DNA of 64,000 nt, from contig JADZCJ010000140.1 of assembly GCA_020851635.1 (NCBI GenBank), positions 1-64,000 of the forward strand, given 5' to 3'. This DNA is from Anaerolineae bacterium (GTDB lineage Bacteria; Chloroflexota; Anaerolineae; UBA4142; SHND01). Both the position numbers and the translations under genes were made by a program. A model generated the notes under the pieces. The model was given only the letters and a program-made list of their open reading frames with translations, was not told where the DNA came from and searched no databases. How positions within the stretch are numbered: the stretch's first letter is position 1; the number at the start of each line of letters is the position of its first letter. Positions 1-10,282 of the stretch are shown here, piece after piece.

Positions 1-82
1 ATTTCAGGATTCATCGGATTTATAGGCGATTTCTGCACTTTGCATCGAATATTCTGCCGTAATTTCATGATCGATTATCTGC

Positions 83-370
83 CTATTTTATCGAGGTTTC
101 TGAACAAATGGATAAAGTCCAGCTTAGCGCAGCTGCAAATGTGGCTGCTTGAGAAATTTCCGGATGGTCAGCCCATATTCCGAATGCAGGGTGCGCTTGC
201 TTTGATGAGCGTTTGATCCGTCGCTTGGAACGGGGCCGATCATACAACAGAATCACCTGGACTTGTCCAACGTGCGTGTCATCAGGCAATGCGACCAATA
301 GGCGCCTGTCAGGGGTAACAGTCCCGGCTAACTTTTTGGCGAGTAAATACATTTTTTTCAGCTCCGTCAA
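83..370 (-). CDS. Antitoxin-like small protein
   Basis: The 95-residue product has an N-terminal segment (RRLLVALPDDTHVGQVQVIL) followed by a charged linker and a HPAFGIWADHPEI block. This layout resembles small antitoxins that precede PIN-domain toxins, where the GIWAD segment lies near the C-terminus. That assignment is by pattern memory only. The listed start is a TTG; an in-frame ATG lies six codons further in. No toxin gene is recognisable in the 82 bases downstream, so it is either solitary or its partner is lost or outside the window. It is divergent from acs. Confidence 0.45.
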   Translation of the reverse strand: MTELKKMYLLAKKLAGTVTPDRRLLVALPDDTHVGQVQVILLYDRPRSKRRIKRSSKQAHPAFGIWADHPEISQAATFAAALSWTLSICSETSIK

Positions 371-433
371 CAGGTATCATACACGCGGTTTTGGAATTAG
401 AGAATTGGATTTATTTATCATTATCACAAACGG

Positions 434-462
434 TTGACGTCAGCCCCATCCAATTTTAGAAT
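434..462 (+). promoter_or_regulatory. Candidate sigma-70 promoter of acs
   Basis: TTGACG (434-439) and TAGAAT (457-462) are separated by exactly 17 bases and lie about 50 bases upstream of the acs start. Both hexamers are one mismatch from consensus. A start point near 470 would leave a leader of about 40 bases holding the AGGAG ribosome site. Confidence 0.5.
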
Positions 463-510
463 GGTCCAAACGAGAACAGAATCAGATCCAATCCTATCGC
501 ACAGGAGCGA

Positions 511-2400
<1,890 letters not shown>

Positions 2401-2558
2401 GTATTGAGCGTTGAGCAGCGAGCGTTGAGTGGCATGAAACAGGACTGAGGACTGCGGATTGTGTGGGAGCGTTGATCGGCAGACGGCGCGTTGACGCATC
2501 GAGCAATGAGACTTGAGCGCGTAGCACGATTCCGATGTGAGCTTATAGAGCAATTTGT
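2401..2558. repeat. Intergenic stretch of degenerate TTGAGCG-like repeats
   Basis: The gap after acs is built from variants of a short word (GTATTGAGCG, TTGAGCAGCG, AGCGTTGAGT, GAGACTTGAGCG), with GAGGAC and GCGTTGA variants between them. No ORF or clear terminator is seen. It looks like decayed low-complexity repeat sequence rather than a gene. Confidence 0.4.
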
Positions 2559-2792
2559 ATGGAGCGCCTACAAGAAGAGTACGTAACACCAAATGGCGAT
2601 AAGTGGCAGGTCTGGTTTGTGATTTATGCGTCTGACCGTTATGCTCAGGGTGGACGGGACGAGATTCTGCAATTCAAGTGCAACGGGCGCGAGGTAGGAC
2701 ATATTACACGACATTTGGATGCGGAAGGCAGACTTTTGCAAGAGAACTACCATGGCACTACATCGGTCCCGTCGGATGGGAGACGATTATGA
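2559..2792 (+). CDS. Small hypothetical protein
   Basis: A 77-residue protein of unknown function. Its first half (TPNGDKWQVWFVIYASDRYA) predicts two beta strands, then a polar C-terminal half. The upstream ribosome site is weak. Its TGA stop overlaps the ATG of the RNA methyltransferase gene by four bases (ATGA), which supports it being translated and coupled to that gene. I do not recognise the family. Confidence 0.55.
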   Translation: MERLQEEYVTPNGDKWQVWFVIYASDRYAQGGRDEILQFKCNGREVGHITRHLDAEGRLLQENYHGTTSVPSDGRRL

Positions 2793-3409
2793 GTACGGTT
2801 AATAACGCGGGCAAGCAGCTGGACAACAAGACGTTGTTCGAGCGACAGAAGGCTTTTCGAGAGGCAGGAGACTTGCTCCCCGGACCGGTGGTCGTGGCGC
2901 TTGGCTTGACGGTGCCCGAAAATCATGGAATGGTGCTGCGGCTGGCAGACGCGGCGGGTGCGTCGCGCGTCATCTTTGTCAATGAGCAGGCGCCCATCCG
3001 TGCGCGGTTGCGCAAAACAGCGCGAAATGCCGACAACCTGGTACCCTGGCAAGTTGTCTCGATAGCGTCGTTTATGCAAGAAATAGAGACACTCGCGCCC
3101 CTCATAGCCGTCGAGCTGACAACGCAATCCACAAACCTCTTTACGACACAACTGCCCAAGACATGCACGCTTGTTGTGGGGAGCGAGCAATATGGCATCG
3201 CGGATGAGGTTCTTGAGAAATGCCAGAGCGCAGTCCACATCCCACTTTACGGGGTCAACAGCTCGATGAATGTAACGCATGCTCTGGCGATTGCGCTTTT
3301 TGAATGGCGCAGAAAAATGTCCATATCAATGATCGCTCCGTATACATATCCGAAAGATAAAAAGGTCCCCGACTCGGTCACGTTATTGAGAGAGGACAGA
3401 AAGCGCTAA
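2789..3409 (+). CDS. TrmH/SpoU-family RNA 2'-O-methyltransferase
   Basis: This protein probably methylates the 2'-hydroxyl of a tRNA or rRNA nucleotide using SAM. It shows the SPOUT-fold signature blocks: LTVPENHGMVLRLADAAG for motif 1, LVVGSEQYGIADEVLEKC for motif 2 and IPLYGVNSSMNVTHALAIAL for motif 3, which forms the knotted SAM site. At 206 residues it is a compact member without an extra RNA-binding domain. I chose the ATG at 2789, which overlaps the upstream stop, rather than an upstream in-frame start, because homology begins soon after it. The RNA target cannot be told from the sequence. Confidence 0.85.
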   Translation: MSTVNNAGKQLDNKTLFERQKAFREAGDLLPGPVVVALGLTVPENHGMVLRLADAAGASRVIFVNEQAPIRARLRKTARNADNLVPWQVVSIASFMQEIETLAPLIAVELTTQSTNLFTTQLPKTCTLVVGSEQYGIADEVLEKCQSAVHIPLYGVNSSMNVTHALAIALFEWRRKMSISMIAPYTYPKDKKVPDSVTLLREDRKR

Positions 3410-3417
3410 AATCTGGC

Positions 3418-4245
3418 ATGGACATTACGATCGAACGCGAACAGATCATCGAATTGGTCTCACCCCTTGCGGACGAGACCATTCGCGAGCGCGCGCAGGC
3501 AAGGCGTGTGGACGCGTTCGGGACGCTGACGAAATTTATGCAGCGCCCCAAGCCCGAAGAGATCGAGATCACCGATTCGCAAAAGCGTTATGAGCCGTTT
3601 TGGTATGGCTCGGCGCAGGCGCTGTATGTGTATGACCGCAAGCACCGGTATGAGGTCCCGGTCGCAGACGAGGTGAGAAGCGTCACGCTGTATGATACGG
3701 AACACCCGGTGGACAAAAAAGCGTTTCACCTGGAGGCGCTGGAACACTGTCGCGAAGAAATCAAGCGCGAAATGATGCTCGAGCCGCAGCACGGGAACGA
3801 GCGCGATTATCACAAATATCTCGCGTTCACCGGGCGCGAGGTAGATAATCTGGAAATCCTGCGCGCCGGGGATACGCTGGTGGTCATGCCCGAGGTGCGC
3901 AGTTCGTTTTTGGTGGGCAAGTTGACGCAGGCGCTCATGAAAACGATTCAGGCGGACAAGATTCACGAGCAAAGGATTGATATAGATAAGGTGATTCTCT
4001 ATCTGCGCCCCGTCTATGCGTTCGAGTTTTTCTGGAAACCGAAAGACAAGCACCAGGTGGTGGAATTTGACGCGCTGACCGGAGAGCTGAGCAACGAGCC
4101 GGGTCAAATGAAAAAGCAGCTCACGGGGGTCCTGGAAAACGACGACCTCTTTGACATTGGCTCGGACGTCGTCGGCACCTTTGTGCCGGGGGCAAACATT
4201 GCGATCAAATTGGGGCGTCTGGCGGCGCGCAAGGCGTTGAAATAG
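3418..4245 (+). CDS. Conserved-looking hypothetical protein
   Basis: The 275-residue protein follows the methyltransferase after eight bases and is probably co-transcribed with it. It is soluble and charged, with a helical N-terminus (EIIELVSPLADETIRERAQAR) and a Gly-rich C-terminal helix (GTFVPGANIAIKLGRLAARK) that may sit against a membrane. No catalytic motif or known family is recognised. Confidence 0.7.
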   Translation: MDITIEREQIIELVSPLADETIRERAQARRVDAFGTLTKFMQRPKPEEIEITDSQKRYEPFWYGSAQALYVYDRKHRYEVPVADEVRSVTLYDTEHPVDKKAFHLEALEHCREEIKREMMLEPQHGNERDYHKYLAFTGREVDNLEILRAGDTLVVMPEVRSSFLVGKLTQALMKTIQADKIHEQRIDIDKVILYLRPVYAFEFFWKPKDKHQVVEFDALTGELSNEPGQMKKQLTGVLENDDLFDIGSDVVGTFVPGANIAIKLGRLAARKALK

Positions 4246-4295
4246 TCGGTTAGGAGGGAGGGGAGAGGAGCGAGGAGAAAAGTTTGATTCTGAAT

Positions 4296-4323
4296 TTGAC
4301 AGGTAAGGTCAAGTCTTTATAAT
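4296..4323 (+). promoter_or_regulatory. Promoter of tRNA-Gly
   Basis: A perfect TTGACA (4296-4301) and a perfect TATAAT (4318-4323) are separated by 16 bases. The predicted start near 4330 is only a few bases before the mature tRNA 5' end at 4336. Confidence 0.8.
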
Positions 4324-4335
4324 AAGAATCGTACT

Positions 4336-4407
4336 GCGGGAGTAGTACAGTGGTAGTACGTCTCCTTGCCAAGGAGAAGGTCGCGGGTCCGAATCCCGTC
4401 TCCCGCT
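4336..4407 (+). tRNA. tRNA-Gly (anticodon GCC)
   Basis: The cloverleaf folds by eye. The acceptor stem is GCGGGAG/CTCCCGC, the anticodon stem TCTCC/GGAGA holds the loop TTGCCAA with anticodon GCC, and the T arm is GCGGG TCCGAAT CCCGT. CCA is not encoded. With an integrase gene 400 bases downstream, its 3' half is a plausible attachment site. The matching second copy is not visible in this window and would lie at the far end of the island. Confidence 0.95.
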
Positions 4408-4440
4408 CTTGGGGGGTGTGAAATCGCACCTTCCCCCACA

Positions 4441-4474
4441 AACCAGTCCGAAGTGGACTGGTTTTTTGTTTTTC
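4441..4474 (+). terminator. Rho-independent terminator after tRNA-Gly
   Basis: A 9-bp stem AACCAGTCC/GGACTGGTT closes a five-base loop and continues into TTTTGTTTTT. It ends the tRNA transcript before the repeat array. Confidence 0.85.
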
Positions 4475-4522
4475 TCCCCACTCGTGGCCATAAATTGAAG
4501 AGAGAATAGGAGTTTCAAACCA

Positions 4523-4774
4523 TGACATTCTCTCTTTTTCGAAAAGACGACATTCTCTCTTCGGTTCGTCCTTTTCGAGAAATTTTGTCAGCCTGACAAA
4601 ATCGAAAGACGACATTCTCCCTGATCATCGTCTTCAAAGAATTTTGTCAGCCTGACAAATGGGAAGACGACATTCTCCCTCATACGCGTCGTCAACAAAT
4701 TTGTCAGGCTGACAAATCAAAAGACAACATTCTCTCTTACGCTATGTGTCCCAAAAAAATTGTCAGCCTGACAA
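4523..4774. repeat. Array of ~58-bp repeats with a TTGTCAG-C-CTGACAA palindrome
   Basis: Two sequence blocks alternate. The palindrome TTTGTCAGSCTGACAAA occurs at 4584-4600, 4643-4659, 4700-4716 and, trimmed to 15 bp, at 4760-4774. The block GACGACATTCTCYCT occurs at 4546, 4608, 4666 and 4723 (the last with one change), with a partial copy at 4523. The period is 57-62 bp and the ~18-20 bases before each palindrome vary. The last palindrome ends 27 bases before the integrase start. The location between a tRNA and an integrase suggests recombinase arm or directionality-factor sites, or an operator controlling the integrase gene. Confidence 0.85.
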
Positions 4775-4801
4775 TAGATTTTCCCGGAGTGGAGGTTTAC
4801 A

Positions 4802-5842
4802 ATGAGTCACAAGTCTGAACTGTTACGGAAGAAAGAGCGGATGGAGATCACTCTCTCGACCCTGATCGAGTACTATATCACGAGTAAACAGGTCAAAGGC
4901 TGCTCGAAAAAAACACTGATTGGCTTGAGCAGCAACTTGGCCAGATTTGTCCGTTGCCTGACGCAAAATGGGCATTCGCTCAAGTTGGCCGACTTGACCA
5001 TTCACGATGCCCGCTCGTACATCGCATCGTTACAGGGCACTGTCACAAAATATGAGGGGCATACCTTGACGCCGCCCAAGCCAGGTTGCACCTTCTCGCC
5101 CCAGACCGTGCACAAGCACGTCACAACCCTGCGCGCGTTCTCCAATTGGCTGCATCGAGAGGGCTACACCAAAGATCCCCTCTTCGATCTGCTCGAACTG
5201 CCCAAGTTGCCGCAAATCAAGATCGAGGTATTGTCGCCGGAGGAGATTCAACAGGTTCTTTCCTGCATTAACCCAAGCACGTTCATGGGCGCACGCCTCT
5301 ATGCCATGGTGGTCTTGATGATCGACAGTGGAGTGCGTGCCGGCGAAGTCGTCGGCGTCAAGCTGGGAGACGTGGACTGGGCTCGCGGCGTCTTTAAGGT
5401 ATTCGGGAAGGGGTCCAAAGAGCGGTTTGTGCCATTGGGTGGCACAGCGAAGCAGTTGCTGCTACGCTACGTTCAGGTGTTTCGACCCAAACCGGCGCGA
5501 CCGGATGTGGACAACGTCTTTCTCTCCGTTGACGGTTATCCCCTAACAGTGAATGCGATCACACAGATTATGAAACGTCTGGCGAGGAACAGCGGCATAA
5601 CGCGCTTGCATGCGCATCTGCTGCGCCACACTTGTGGGGTTCAATATCTGATGGTCGGCGGAGATACCAAGTCGCTACAAATGTTTCTGGGGCACTCATC
5701 GCCTTTTATGACGCATCATTATGAGCAATTCACGGACGAGCAGGTGATGGCTCAACATCGCAAGTACAGCCCGATTGACGCTTTGGGTGTTGCACCCCGG
5801 CGGTTCAGCAAGGGCAAACGGTCGGCCCAAAAAGAAAATTGA
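4802..5842 (+). CDS. Tyrosine recombinase / integrase
   Basis: This site-specific recombinase probably integrates and excises the island, most likely at the adjacent tRNA-Gly. The 346-residue protein has an N-terminal SAM-like core-binding domain (about 15-125) and a C-terminal catalytic domain with the full set of active residues: R179 (GVRAGE), H272 and R275 (HLLRH), H298 (LGHSS) and the nucleophile Y307 (HHYEQF). GGAGTGGAGG upstream of the ATG is a strong ribosome site. It is XerC/D-like in length and layout. The palindromic repeat array runs up to its start codon. Confidence 0.93.
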   Translation: MSHKSELLRKKERMEITLSTLIEYYITSKQVKGCSKKTLIGLSSNLARFVRCLTQNGHSLKLADLTIHDARSYIASLQGTVTKYEGHTLTPPKPGCTFSPQTVHKHVTTLRAFSNWLHREGYTKDPLFDLLELPKLPQIKIEVLSPEEIQQVLSCINPSTFMGARLYAMVVLMIDSGVRAGEVVGVKLGDVDWARGVFKVFGKGSKERFVPLGGTAKQLLLRYVQVFRPKPARPDVDNVFLSVDGYPLTVNAITQIMKRLARNSGITRLHAHLLRHTCGVQYLMVGGDTKSLQMFLGHSSPFMTHHYEQFTDEQVMAQHRKYSPIDALGVAPRRFSKGKRSAQKEN

Positions 5843-5920
5843 CTCGCGAGAACGCTATCACGGCTTACCCTCAAGGATGATCGGTTTGCATGTCAAAGTT
5901 TCAAAGGGAGAAGTGCCTGG

Positions 5921-6391
5921 TCACGGCTTCGGCAGAGTGTCATTCCGTCTTGGCTTGGTCTTGGGTTCAACTTTGAGTTTCCAAGGCGTTCGTAGCATTT
6001 TAAGCCCAGCGGCATCCAGGACTTCGTTTGCCACTTCGAGGACTTGATCGGTCGTGACAACATCCAGTACCATTGCCATACTAAGCACAATGAGGACTTC
6101 ACGCGATGTGTTCGGGCGCTCTCCCTGTTCGATACGCCAGATGTGCGCCACATCTATTCCGCTCACCTGAGCGAGTTCGGCTAGCGACAGTGCTCTCGCT
6201 TGGCGACACTTTTGAAACGTGATCGCAAGCCGATCGCGTGGAAGCTCAAGGGGACGAGCCTTATGATGTTGGCGCTTTATGCGCGGAGAGGTCTCCGCAC
6301 CGCTCTGCCGATCCGGTTGGCTTTTGGCAGTGCCAACATTCTGAAGCAGATGGTCTATGACCGATGGAAGATCTGAGGGATTGCTGGACAT
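5921..6391 (-). CDS. Xre-type helix-turn-helix regulator
   Basis: A probable DNA-binding repressor of 156 residues. The HTH spans ARALSLAELAQVSGIDVAHIWRIEQG, the usual lambda-repressor-like arrangement, followed by helical dimerisation-type sequence (VLIVLSMAMVLDV). An upstream ATG at 6433 is in frame, but TTGAGGTC before the ATG at 6391 is a better ribosome site. It is convergent with the integrase gene and may control integrase or element genes. Confidence 0.85.
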   Translation of the reverse strand: MSSNPSDLPSVIDHLLQNVGTAKSQPDRQSGAETSPRIKRQHHKARPLELPRDRLAITFQKCRQARALSLAELAQVSGIDVAHIWRIEQGERPNTSREVLIVLSMAMVLDVVTTDQVLEVANEVLDAAGLKMLRTPWKLKVEPKTKPRRNDTLPKP

Positions 6392-6489
6392 TGCTCTGAC
6401 CTCAAGGCCCACGTTGATCCCGATTAGGACCAACGCGCCAGAATTTTATTTTTCTTTGACTAAAATAGCAGGACTACAGAGGAGTGTCC

Positions 6490-6651
6490 ATGCCATTGCG
6501 ACAAATAATGGGACATCTTGTGCGACAATTTCGGAAATGGCTGGGAGAAGTGCTGCAAGTGGGATGCCTGGTAGCGGGTTGCACACACTCGCAAGAATTG
6601 CCGCAAATTCTGTCGCAAGAGCGTTCCACAAGCGACCCTATCTGCCTATAA
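6490..6651 (+). CDS. Possible 53-residue protein
   Basis: A short ORF with AGAGGAG six bases before its ATG. The predicted peptide starts MPLRQIMGHLVRQFRKWLGE, is basic and amphipathic, then has a short hydrophobic VLQVGCLVAGC stretch that resembles a lipobox but is short for a signal peptide. No homology is known to me. The ribosome site is the main support. Confidence 0.3.
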   Translation: MPLRQIMGHLVRQFRKWLGEVLQVGCLVAGCTHSQELPQILSQERSTSDPICL

Positions 6652-6702
6652 TGAGCGCAGAAGATTAGAGGGGAGTGGGAAGGGTATTGCGTGACGACAG
6701 GA

Positions 6703-6834
6703 ATGAAGGGGGGGATGGCTGAGGAAAGGAATTACGAGGTCGCGCGGCGAGGACGGTTGGCACAGACGTTTATCAAACTTGAGTACAACTCGCGACTGCA
6801 TTCGGAATCCTTGAGTGAATCTCTATCTTGGTAG
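6703..6834 (+). CDS. Possible 43-residue protein
   Basis: A short ORF encoding a charged peptide (MAEERNYEVARRGRLAQTFI after a Gly-rich start) that ends next to the palindrome at 6831. It is convergent with the NACHT-type gene. Two possible ATG starts sit either side of a G7 run, which itself may act as ribosome site. The composition is protein-like, but the evidence is thin. Confidence 0.25.
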   Translation: MKGGMAEERNYEVARRGRLAQTFIKLEYNSRLHSESLSESLSW

Positions 6835-6850
6835 GAACCGTGGTTCCTAC
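6831..6850. repeat. Inverted repeat GTAGGAACC-GT-GGTTCCTAC
   Basis: A perfect 9-bp inverted repeat with a two-base centre overlapping the stop codon of the NACHT-type gene. A near-identical palindrome (TAGGAACC-GC-GGTTCC) lies at 54885-54900, just before the lipoprotein gene. Confidence 0.7.
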
Positions 6851-9189
6851 GGGCCGCAGAGCGAGAAGTCGCGCAGTAACAACTTTTCCTGGTGCCACGC
6901 GCCAAGTGCCAGTGCCATTTGATGAATCGGGTCCCACGTGTCTTGTTGGAATTCCCTGAGCGCGCGACCTAGCCAGCGTTTACCATGATATGGGGCGAGC
7001 ATGGCGATCGCAGCGAGGAGAAAGCCGACTTCAGGCACGACAAAACAGTAAGTTCGACCGTCGTCATTGACTTGCAACAGTTTGCCTCGAACTGCCTTGG
7101 CAATTCTCTCCATTGCAAGTTGACGATTCTCTTCTCGGTTGCCCGCACCCATGTATGGCAGAATTTCGTCAATCCGAATCTGAGAGAAATCCTTCGAAGT
7201 TGCGCCGATTCCAGTTTCCTGCAAGAGATTGTTCGAGGTTCGTCTTGAGCGTCTTAAAGCTGCTTTGACGATGAGATACGAAGAGGTAAGGACATCGGAT
7301 TGCCATGCAACTTCCTTGAGCCCATCGAAGACAAGTTCGTTGGGGTTTAATCCTGGCTCCCCAATGCGCATCAGATTATTGTTGATGTAACCCAGCAGAA
7401 TGTCCACAATTGTCTCGAGCTCAGGATGAGTGCACATGTACTCCAGGCCGCCAGGGAGCTTTGCGTGTCCAGGGAGCTGCAATATGCGCCGTTCTACTTT
7501 CACTCGATTGATTGTTTGCGTTGTGGAATTTGCCCGGACGAATTCGCAGATTTGTTCTGCAGTGAATAGTTGAATACTGATCACACCTGAAAAGGGAGTC
7601 TCTTGCGTTTTGAAAACCTCAAGAGCAAAATTTGGATTCGAAGTTGAAAACGTAAATTGTGAGAGAGGTATGAGGGTAGTGGCAACGGACGGCCGATCTG
7701 ATTTTGAAACCATATCCCAACCGTCGAGATGCCAACAGATTTTCCGGTCAAGGTCAAGTGCGAGTAAATCCTCCTCTAATTTGATCACAGGCTCGCGATT
7801 TCGTTCAAGCAAATTGAAAACTTGGTTCGCCGCAAAGCGGTGAAAGGAATGGAAACCAGAAGTAGGAAATTTCTTGAGGTCGATCCATAAATGATAAATA
7901 TTAGGATCACGGGCTCTGAGCACAATCTCTTGTTGCAAGCGCGTTTTCCCGCCATCCGGGGGGGCTGCTAAAACGAGACGCCGATTGGTGGAACCGACCA
8001 CTTCGTCGATTGTGATCGCCCGGGTGATCTCATTCAGAGGATCGTAGTAATCCAGGTCTTGAACGACAAAGATCGAATGGGTAGAATCGCGAATCACTTT
8101 TTCTTGAACCCGCTTGATCCTTTCCAAAATCTCTAGACGGTGCAACTTGTGCGTATCCGGGACTCTTGTCACAACGGTATGAGAATCGCCGGTGATAACT
8201 TTGGTGTCACCCTGTTCCGCACCTGCGTCCAGCGTGTTAGATTCATGAGTGGGAATGGAAGCAGGCAATGAACTTGGAGAAGATTCCTCTGTCTCGAGAA
8301 AAGTTTCTGCTCGCTTCTGAGCATTTGGAGATTTGACCTTTTGGTGTTCAATGAAGAGCGCGGACGAGGCTTCTGTGATAATTTGGGTGAAGACAGAATC
8401 CAATGAAGCGGAAGAGAGAAGGCTGGAAAGGCGATCATTCGGGTTTTCTGCTGACAGCATGCAACCATCGCGGAGATGTGTGGCAAGATGCTTTGCAAAT
8501 TTGTTCACATACCGGTTCAAAGTCCGCTCTTGAACCAGCAGCTCGCCTAGCGCGATGCCTTTTTTATTCTCTTGGTGATTCAGGGCTGAGATGAGACGGC
8601 GTAATGTCTCATTCCGAATGTATGAGGCAGCGTACTCGAATACGAACAAAGTACCCAACTGCGTGACAAGCGCGTAGATTTGGCTCTCACTCAGTGGTGG
8701 CTCACACGGCAAAGTCCGACCATCGGAAAGCATGACTAAGCCATTCGAGAACAACTCGGAGCCACAGCATGGCTCGAGAGGCAGCGAGAGTTTGACGTGC
8801 AAACAGAGTCCGCCCCAAAACAGCTGGAGGGTCTTGCGATTGGGCCGAGGAACTTGGCTTTGTTTTGCAGGTACACAGTTACGAATGAGGTCTAATTCAA
8901 TCAAGCCGCACACCATTTGAATCAGGCGGTCGTAGGGTGTGATGCGTTCAGGTTGGAGTAGAATATATGAGTCGTCACCCGAATTCAATGATGGTGCAAA
9001 AGAATCTTTAGATTCGAGTAAGAGCCAGACTTGTAGGATCAGGGCTTGAAGCAGTCGACCTTCCCGCTTTCGGCCGGGCGCTGCTAATAAATCAATCAAC
9101 GCCTCGACAAATTCAACAGGGCTCTTTTCAAGATGGGTTAGTACCGTCCGCACCAACATTTTAGCTTGACCACTGGCAGTTGCAGGCAT
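6847..9189 (-). CDS. NACHT/STAND-type NTPase
   Basis: A 780-residue protein with a central P-loop NTPase domain. Walker A is APPDGGKT (K415) and Walker B is LDGWD (D489-D492); the hhhDGxD form is typical of the NACHT group of STAND ATPases. About 390 residues precede the NTPase, including a low-complexity Ser/Glu/Thr linker near 285-335, and about 270 follow. No repeat sensor or nuclease domain is recognised. STAND proteins of this type act as signal-induced switches and several bacterial ones are anti-phage sensors; that role here is inferred. It is divergently transcribed from the CpaE-like operon. Confidence 0.75.
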   Translation of the reverse strand: MPATASGQAKMLVRTVLTHLEKSPVEFVEALIDLLAAPGRKREGRLLQALILQVWLLLESKDSFAPSLNSGDDSYILLQPERITPYDRLIQMVCGLIELDLIRNCVPAKQSQVPRPNRKTLQLFWGGLCLHVKLSLPLEPCCGSELFSNGLVMLSDGRTLPCEPPLSESQIYALVTQLGTLFVFEYAASYIRNETLRRLISALNHQENKKGIALGELLVQERTLNRYVNKFAKHLATHLRDGCMLSAENPNDRLSSLLSSASLDSVFTQIITEASSALFIEHQKVKSPNAQKRAETFLETEESSPSSLPASIPTHESNTLDAGAEQGDTKVITGDSHTVVTRVPDTHKLHRLEILERIKRVQEKVIRDSTHSIFVVQDLDYYDPLNEITRAITIDEVVGSTNRRLVLAAPPDGGKTRLQQEIVLRARDPNIYHLWIDLKKFPTSGFHSFHRFAANQVFNLLERNREPVIKLEEDLLALDLDRKICWHLDGWDMVSKSDRPSVATTLIPLSQFTFSTSNPNFALEVFKTQETPFSGVISIQLFTAEQICEFVRANSTTQTINRVKVERRILQLPGHAKLPGGLEYMCTHPELETIVDILLGYINNNLMRIGEPGLNPNELVFDGLKEVAWQSDVLTSSYLIVKAALRRSRRTSNNLLQETGIGATSKDFSQIRIDEILPYMGAGNREENRQLAMERIAKAVRGKLLQVNDDGRTYCFVVPEVGFLLAAIAMLAPYHGKRWLGRALREFQQDTWDPIHQMALALGAWHQEKLLLRDFSLCGP

Positions 9190-9203
9190 ATCGGCTCTGT
9201 GGT

Positions 9204-9232
9204 TTCTAGATATCTCACTGTCGCGCTATAAT
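9204..9232 (+). promoter_or_regulatory. Candidate promoter of the CpaE-like operon
   Basis: A perfect TATAAT (9227-9232) lies about 60 bases upstream of the TTG start, in the 102-base divergent gap. The -35 region is poor (TTTCTA near 9204), so activator dependence is possible. Confidence 0.35.
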
Positions 9233-9291
9233 GGCGTCCAATTCATCCCGATCCGGTTAACAGCGTAAATATTTTCAATGGGAATGGCATT

Positions 9292-10170
9292 TTGATTTTC
9301 CAAATCCATAATCCGCAAGATCTTCCGAAAACTATCGCCGTGCGCGGGATCTCACGTCAAGTCGGTACGACATCCATTGCCGCGAATCTGGCGTTGATGC
9401 TGGCGCAACGTGGCGAATCGGCCCTTTTATTGGATTTGTGCTTGTGGAATTGTGATCTGACGCGCTTGTTTGGACATGCGCCGGCGCGTGCATTGGTTGA
9501 CTTGGCACAAGAACTTGATTTGGACGAGGCGCTGTCAATGGATTCGATTGATGGATACATAAAGTCATGCCGTCCGAACCTTGACCTTTTGCCGGGCACC
9601 GAGCATTGGCTTGAATCTTCCTTACTGCAGGCAGAAAACGGCTGGAACTTTATTCATTCCTTCCTCATCCGTGCCGTCGAACGCTGGAGCATCGTGATAG
9701 CCGATTTGGGCTCGCACGTTCCAAGTACTGAACCAAGGGATAACACGTTTCTGCCTTCGTGCGCCGTTCACGCCTCCATTTTGCAAGCAGTCACTTCCAT
9801 TGTGGGCGTATGCGATTCCATTGAATATCTCAAGCTCTGGCAAGAACATGCAAATCAAGACCTGGATTTCTACGGCAAGACGATTTACGTGATCAACCAA
9901 CATCGCTCCGACCTGCCGTTTGGTTTAGACCGATACAAAGTGAATCCAAGAATGAGGTCCCAAAGCCATTTTATTCCCGCTCTCAAGAGTGGACTCGTCG
10001 CAGATGACGATGGATTATTTTTTGTCGAGCGCATCCCGCATGCGGGAGATGTATCTGGAGAAGAAAAAAAAGCCTTGCGTGAGTTCCAAGACCTCGCCGC
10101 GCAGGTGAATCGCCAAATCTTGCACAAGGGGGAATCTGATCGCTCAGCCGAATCCTTTAGCAGCGCATAA
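9292..10170 (+). CDS. CpaE/MinD-like ATPase with a lysine-less P-loop
   Basis: A 292-residue protein of the ParA/MinD/CpaE superfamily. The N-terminal P-loop is GISRQVGTTSIAANLALML, with Thr where the Walker lysine is expected. This GVGTT-type variant is usual in CpaE/TadZ-like members. DLCLWNCDLTRLFGHAP follows as in CpaE (DLDLQFGD position), and IVIADLGS is the Walker B strand. It may organise or localise a complex instead of partitioning DNA. The start is a TTG in the divergent gap with NACHT. It is the first gene of a + strand cluster reaching 13213. Confidence 0.7.
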   Translation: MIFQIHNPQDLPKTIAVRGISRQVGTTSIAANLALMLAQRGESALLLDLCLWNCDLTRLFGHAPARALVDLAQELDLDEALSMDSIDGYIKSCRPNLDLLPGTEHWLESSLLQAENGWNFIHSFLIRAVERWSIVIADLGSHVPSTEPRDNTFLPSCAVHASILQAVTSIVGVCDSIEYLKLWQEHANQDLDFYGKTIYVINQHRSDLPFGLDRYKVNPRMRSQSHFIPALKSGLVADDDGLFFVERIPHAGDVSGEEKKALREFQDLAAQVNRQILHKGESDRSAESFSSA

Positions 10171-10282
10171 CCTTGAGAAGGAAGCTGCACAGCTGCTTGC
10201 GAAAATCGAAAAAGCCCTCACGGCGGTCGCCCCTTTCTCCTCTCTGACCGACAGCGCATCCAACACGATTTCCAACGAATTC

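Noticed and set aside
4523-4774. CRISPR array
   Set aside because: The repeated unit is regular, but the variable parts are only about 18-20 bases, units are few and drift in sequence, and no cas gene is present.
4523-4774. Integron attC array
   Set aside because: No gene cassettes lie between the units, and the recombinase has no sign of the integron-specific insertion.
6357-6668. 103-codon plus-strand ORF
   Set aside because: It starts inside the Xre gene region, has no ribosome site and conflicts with the better-supported short ORF at 6490.
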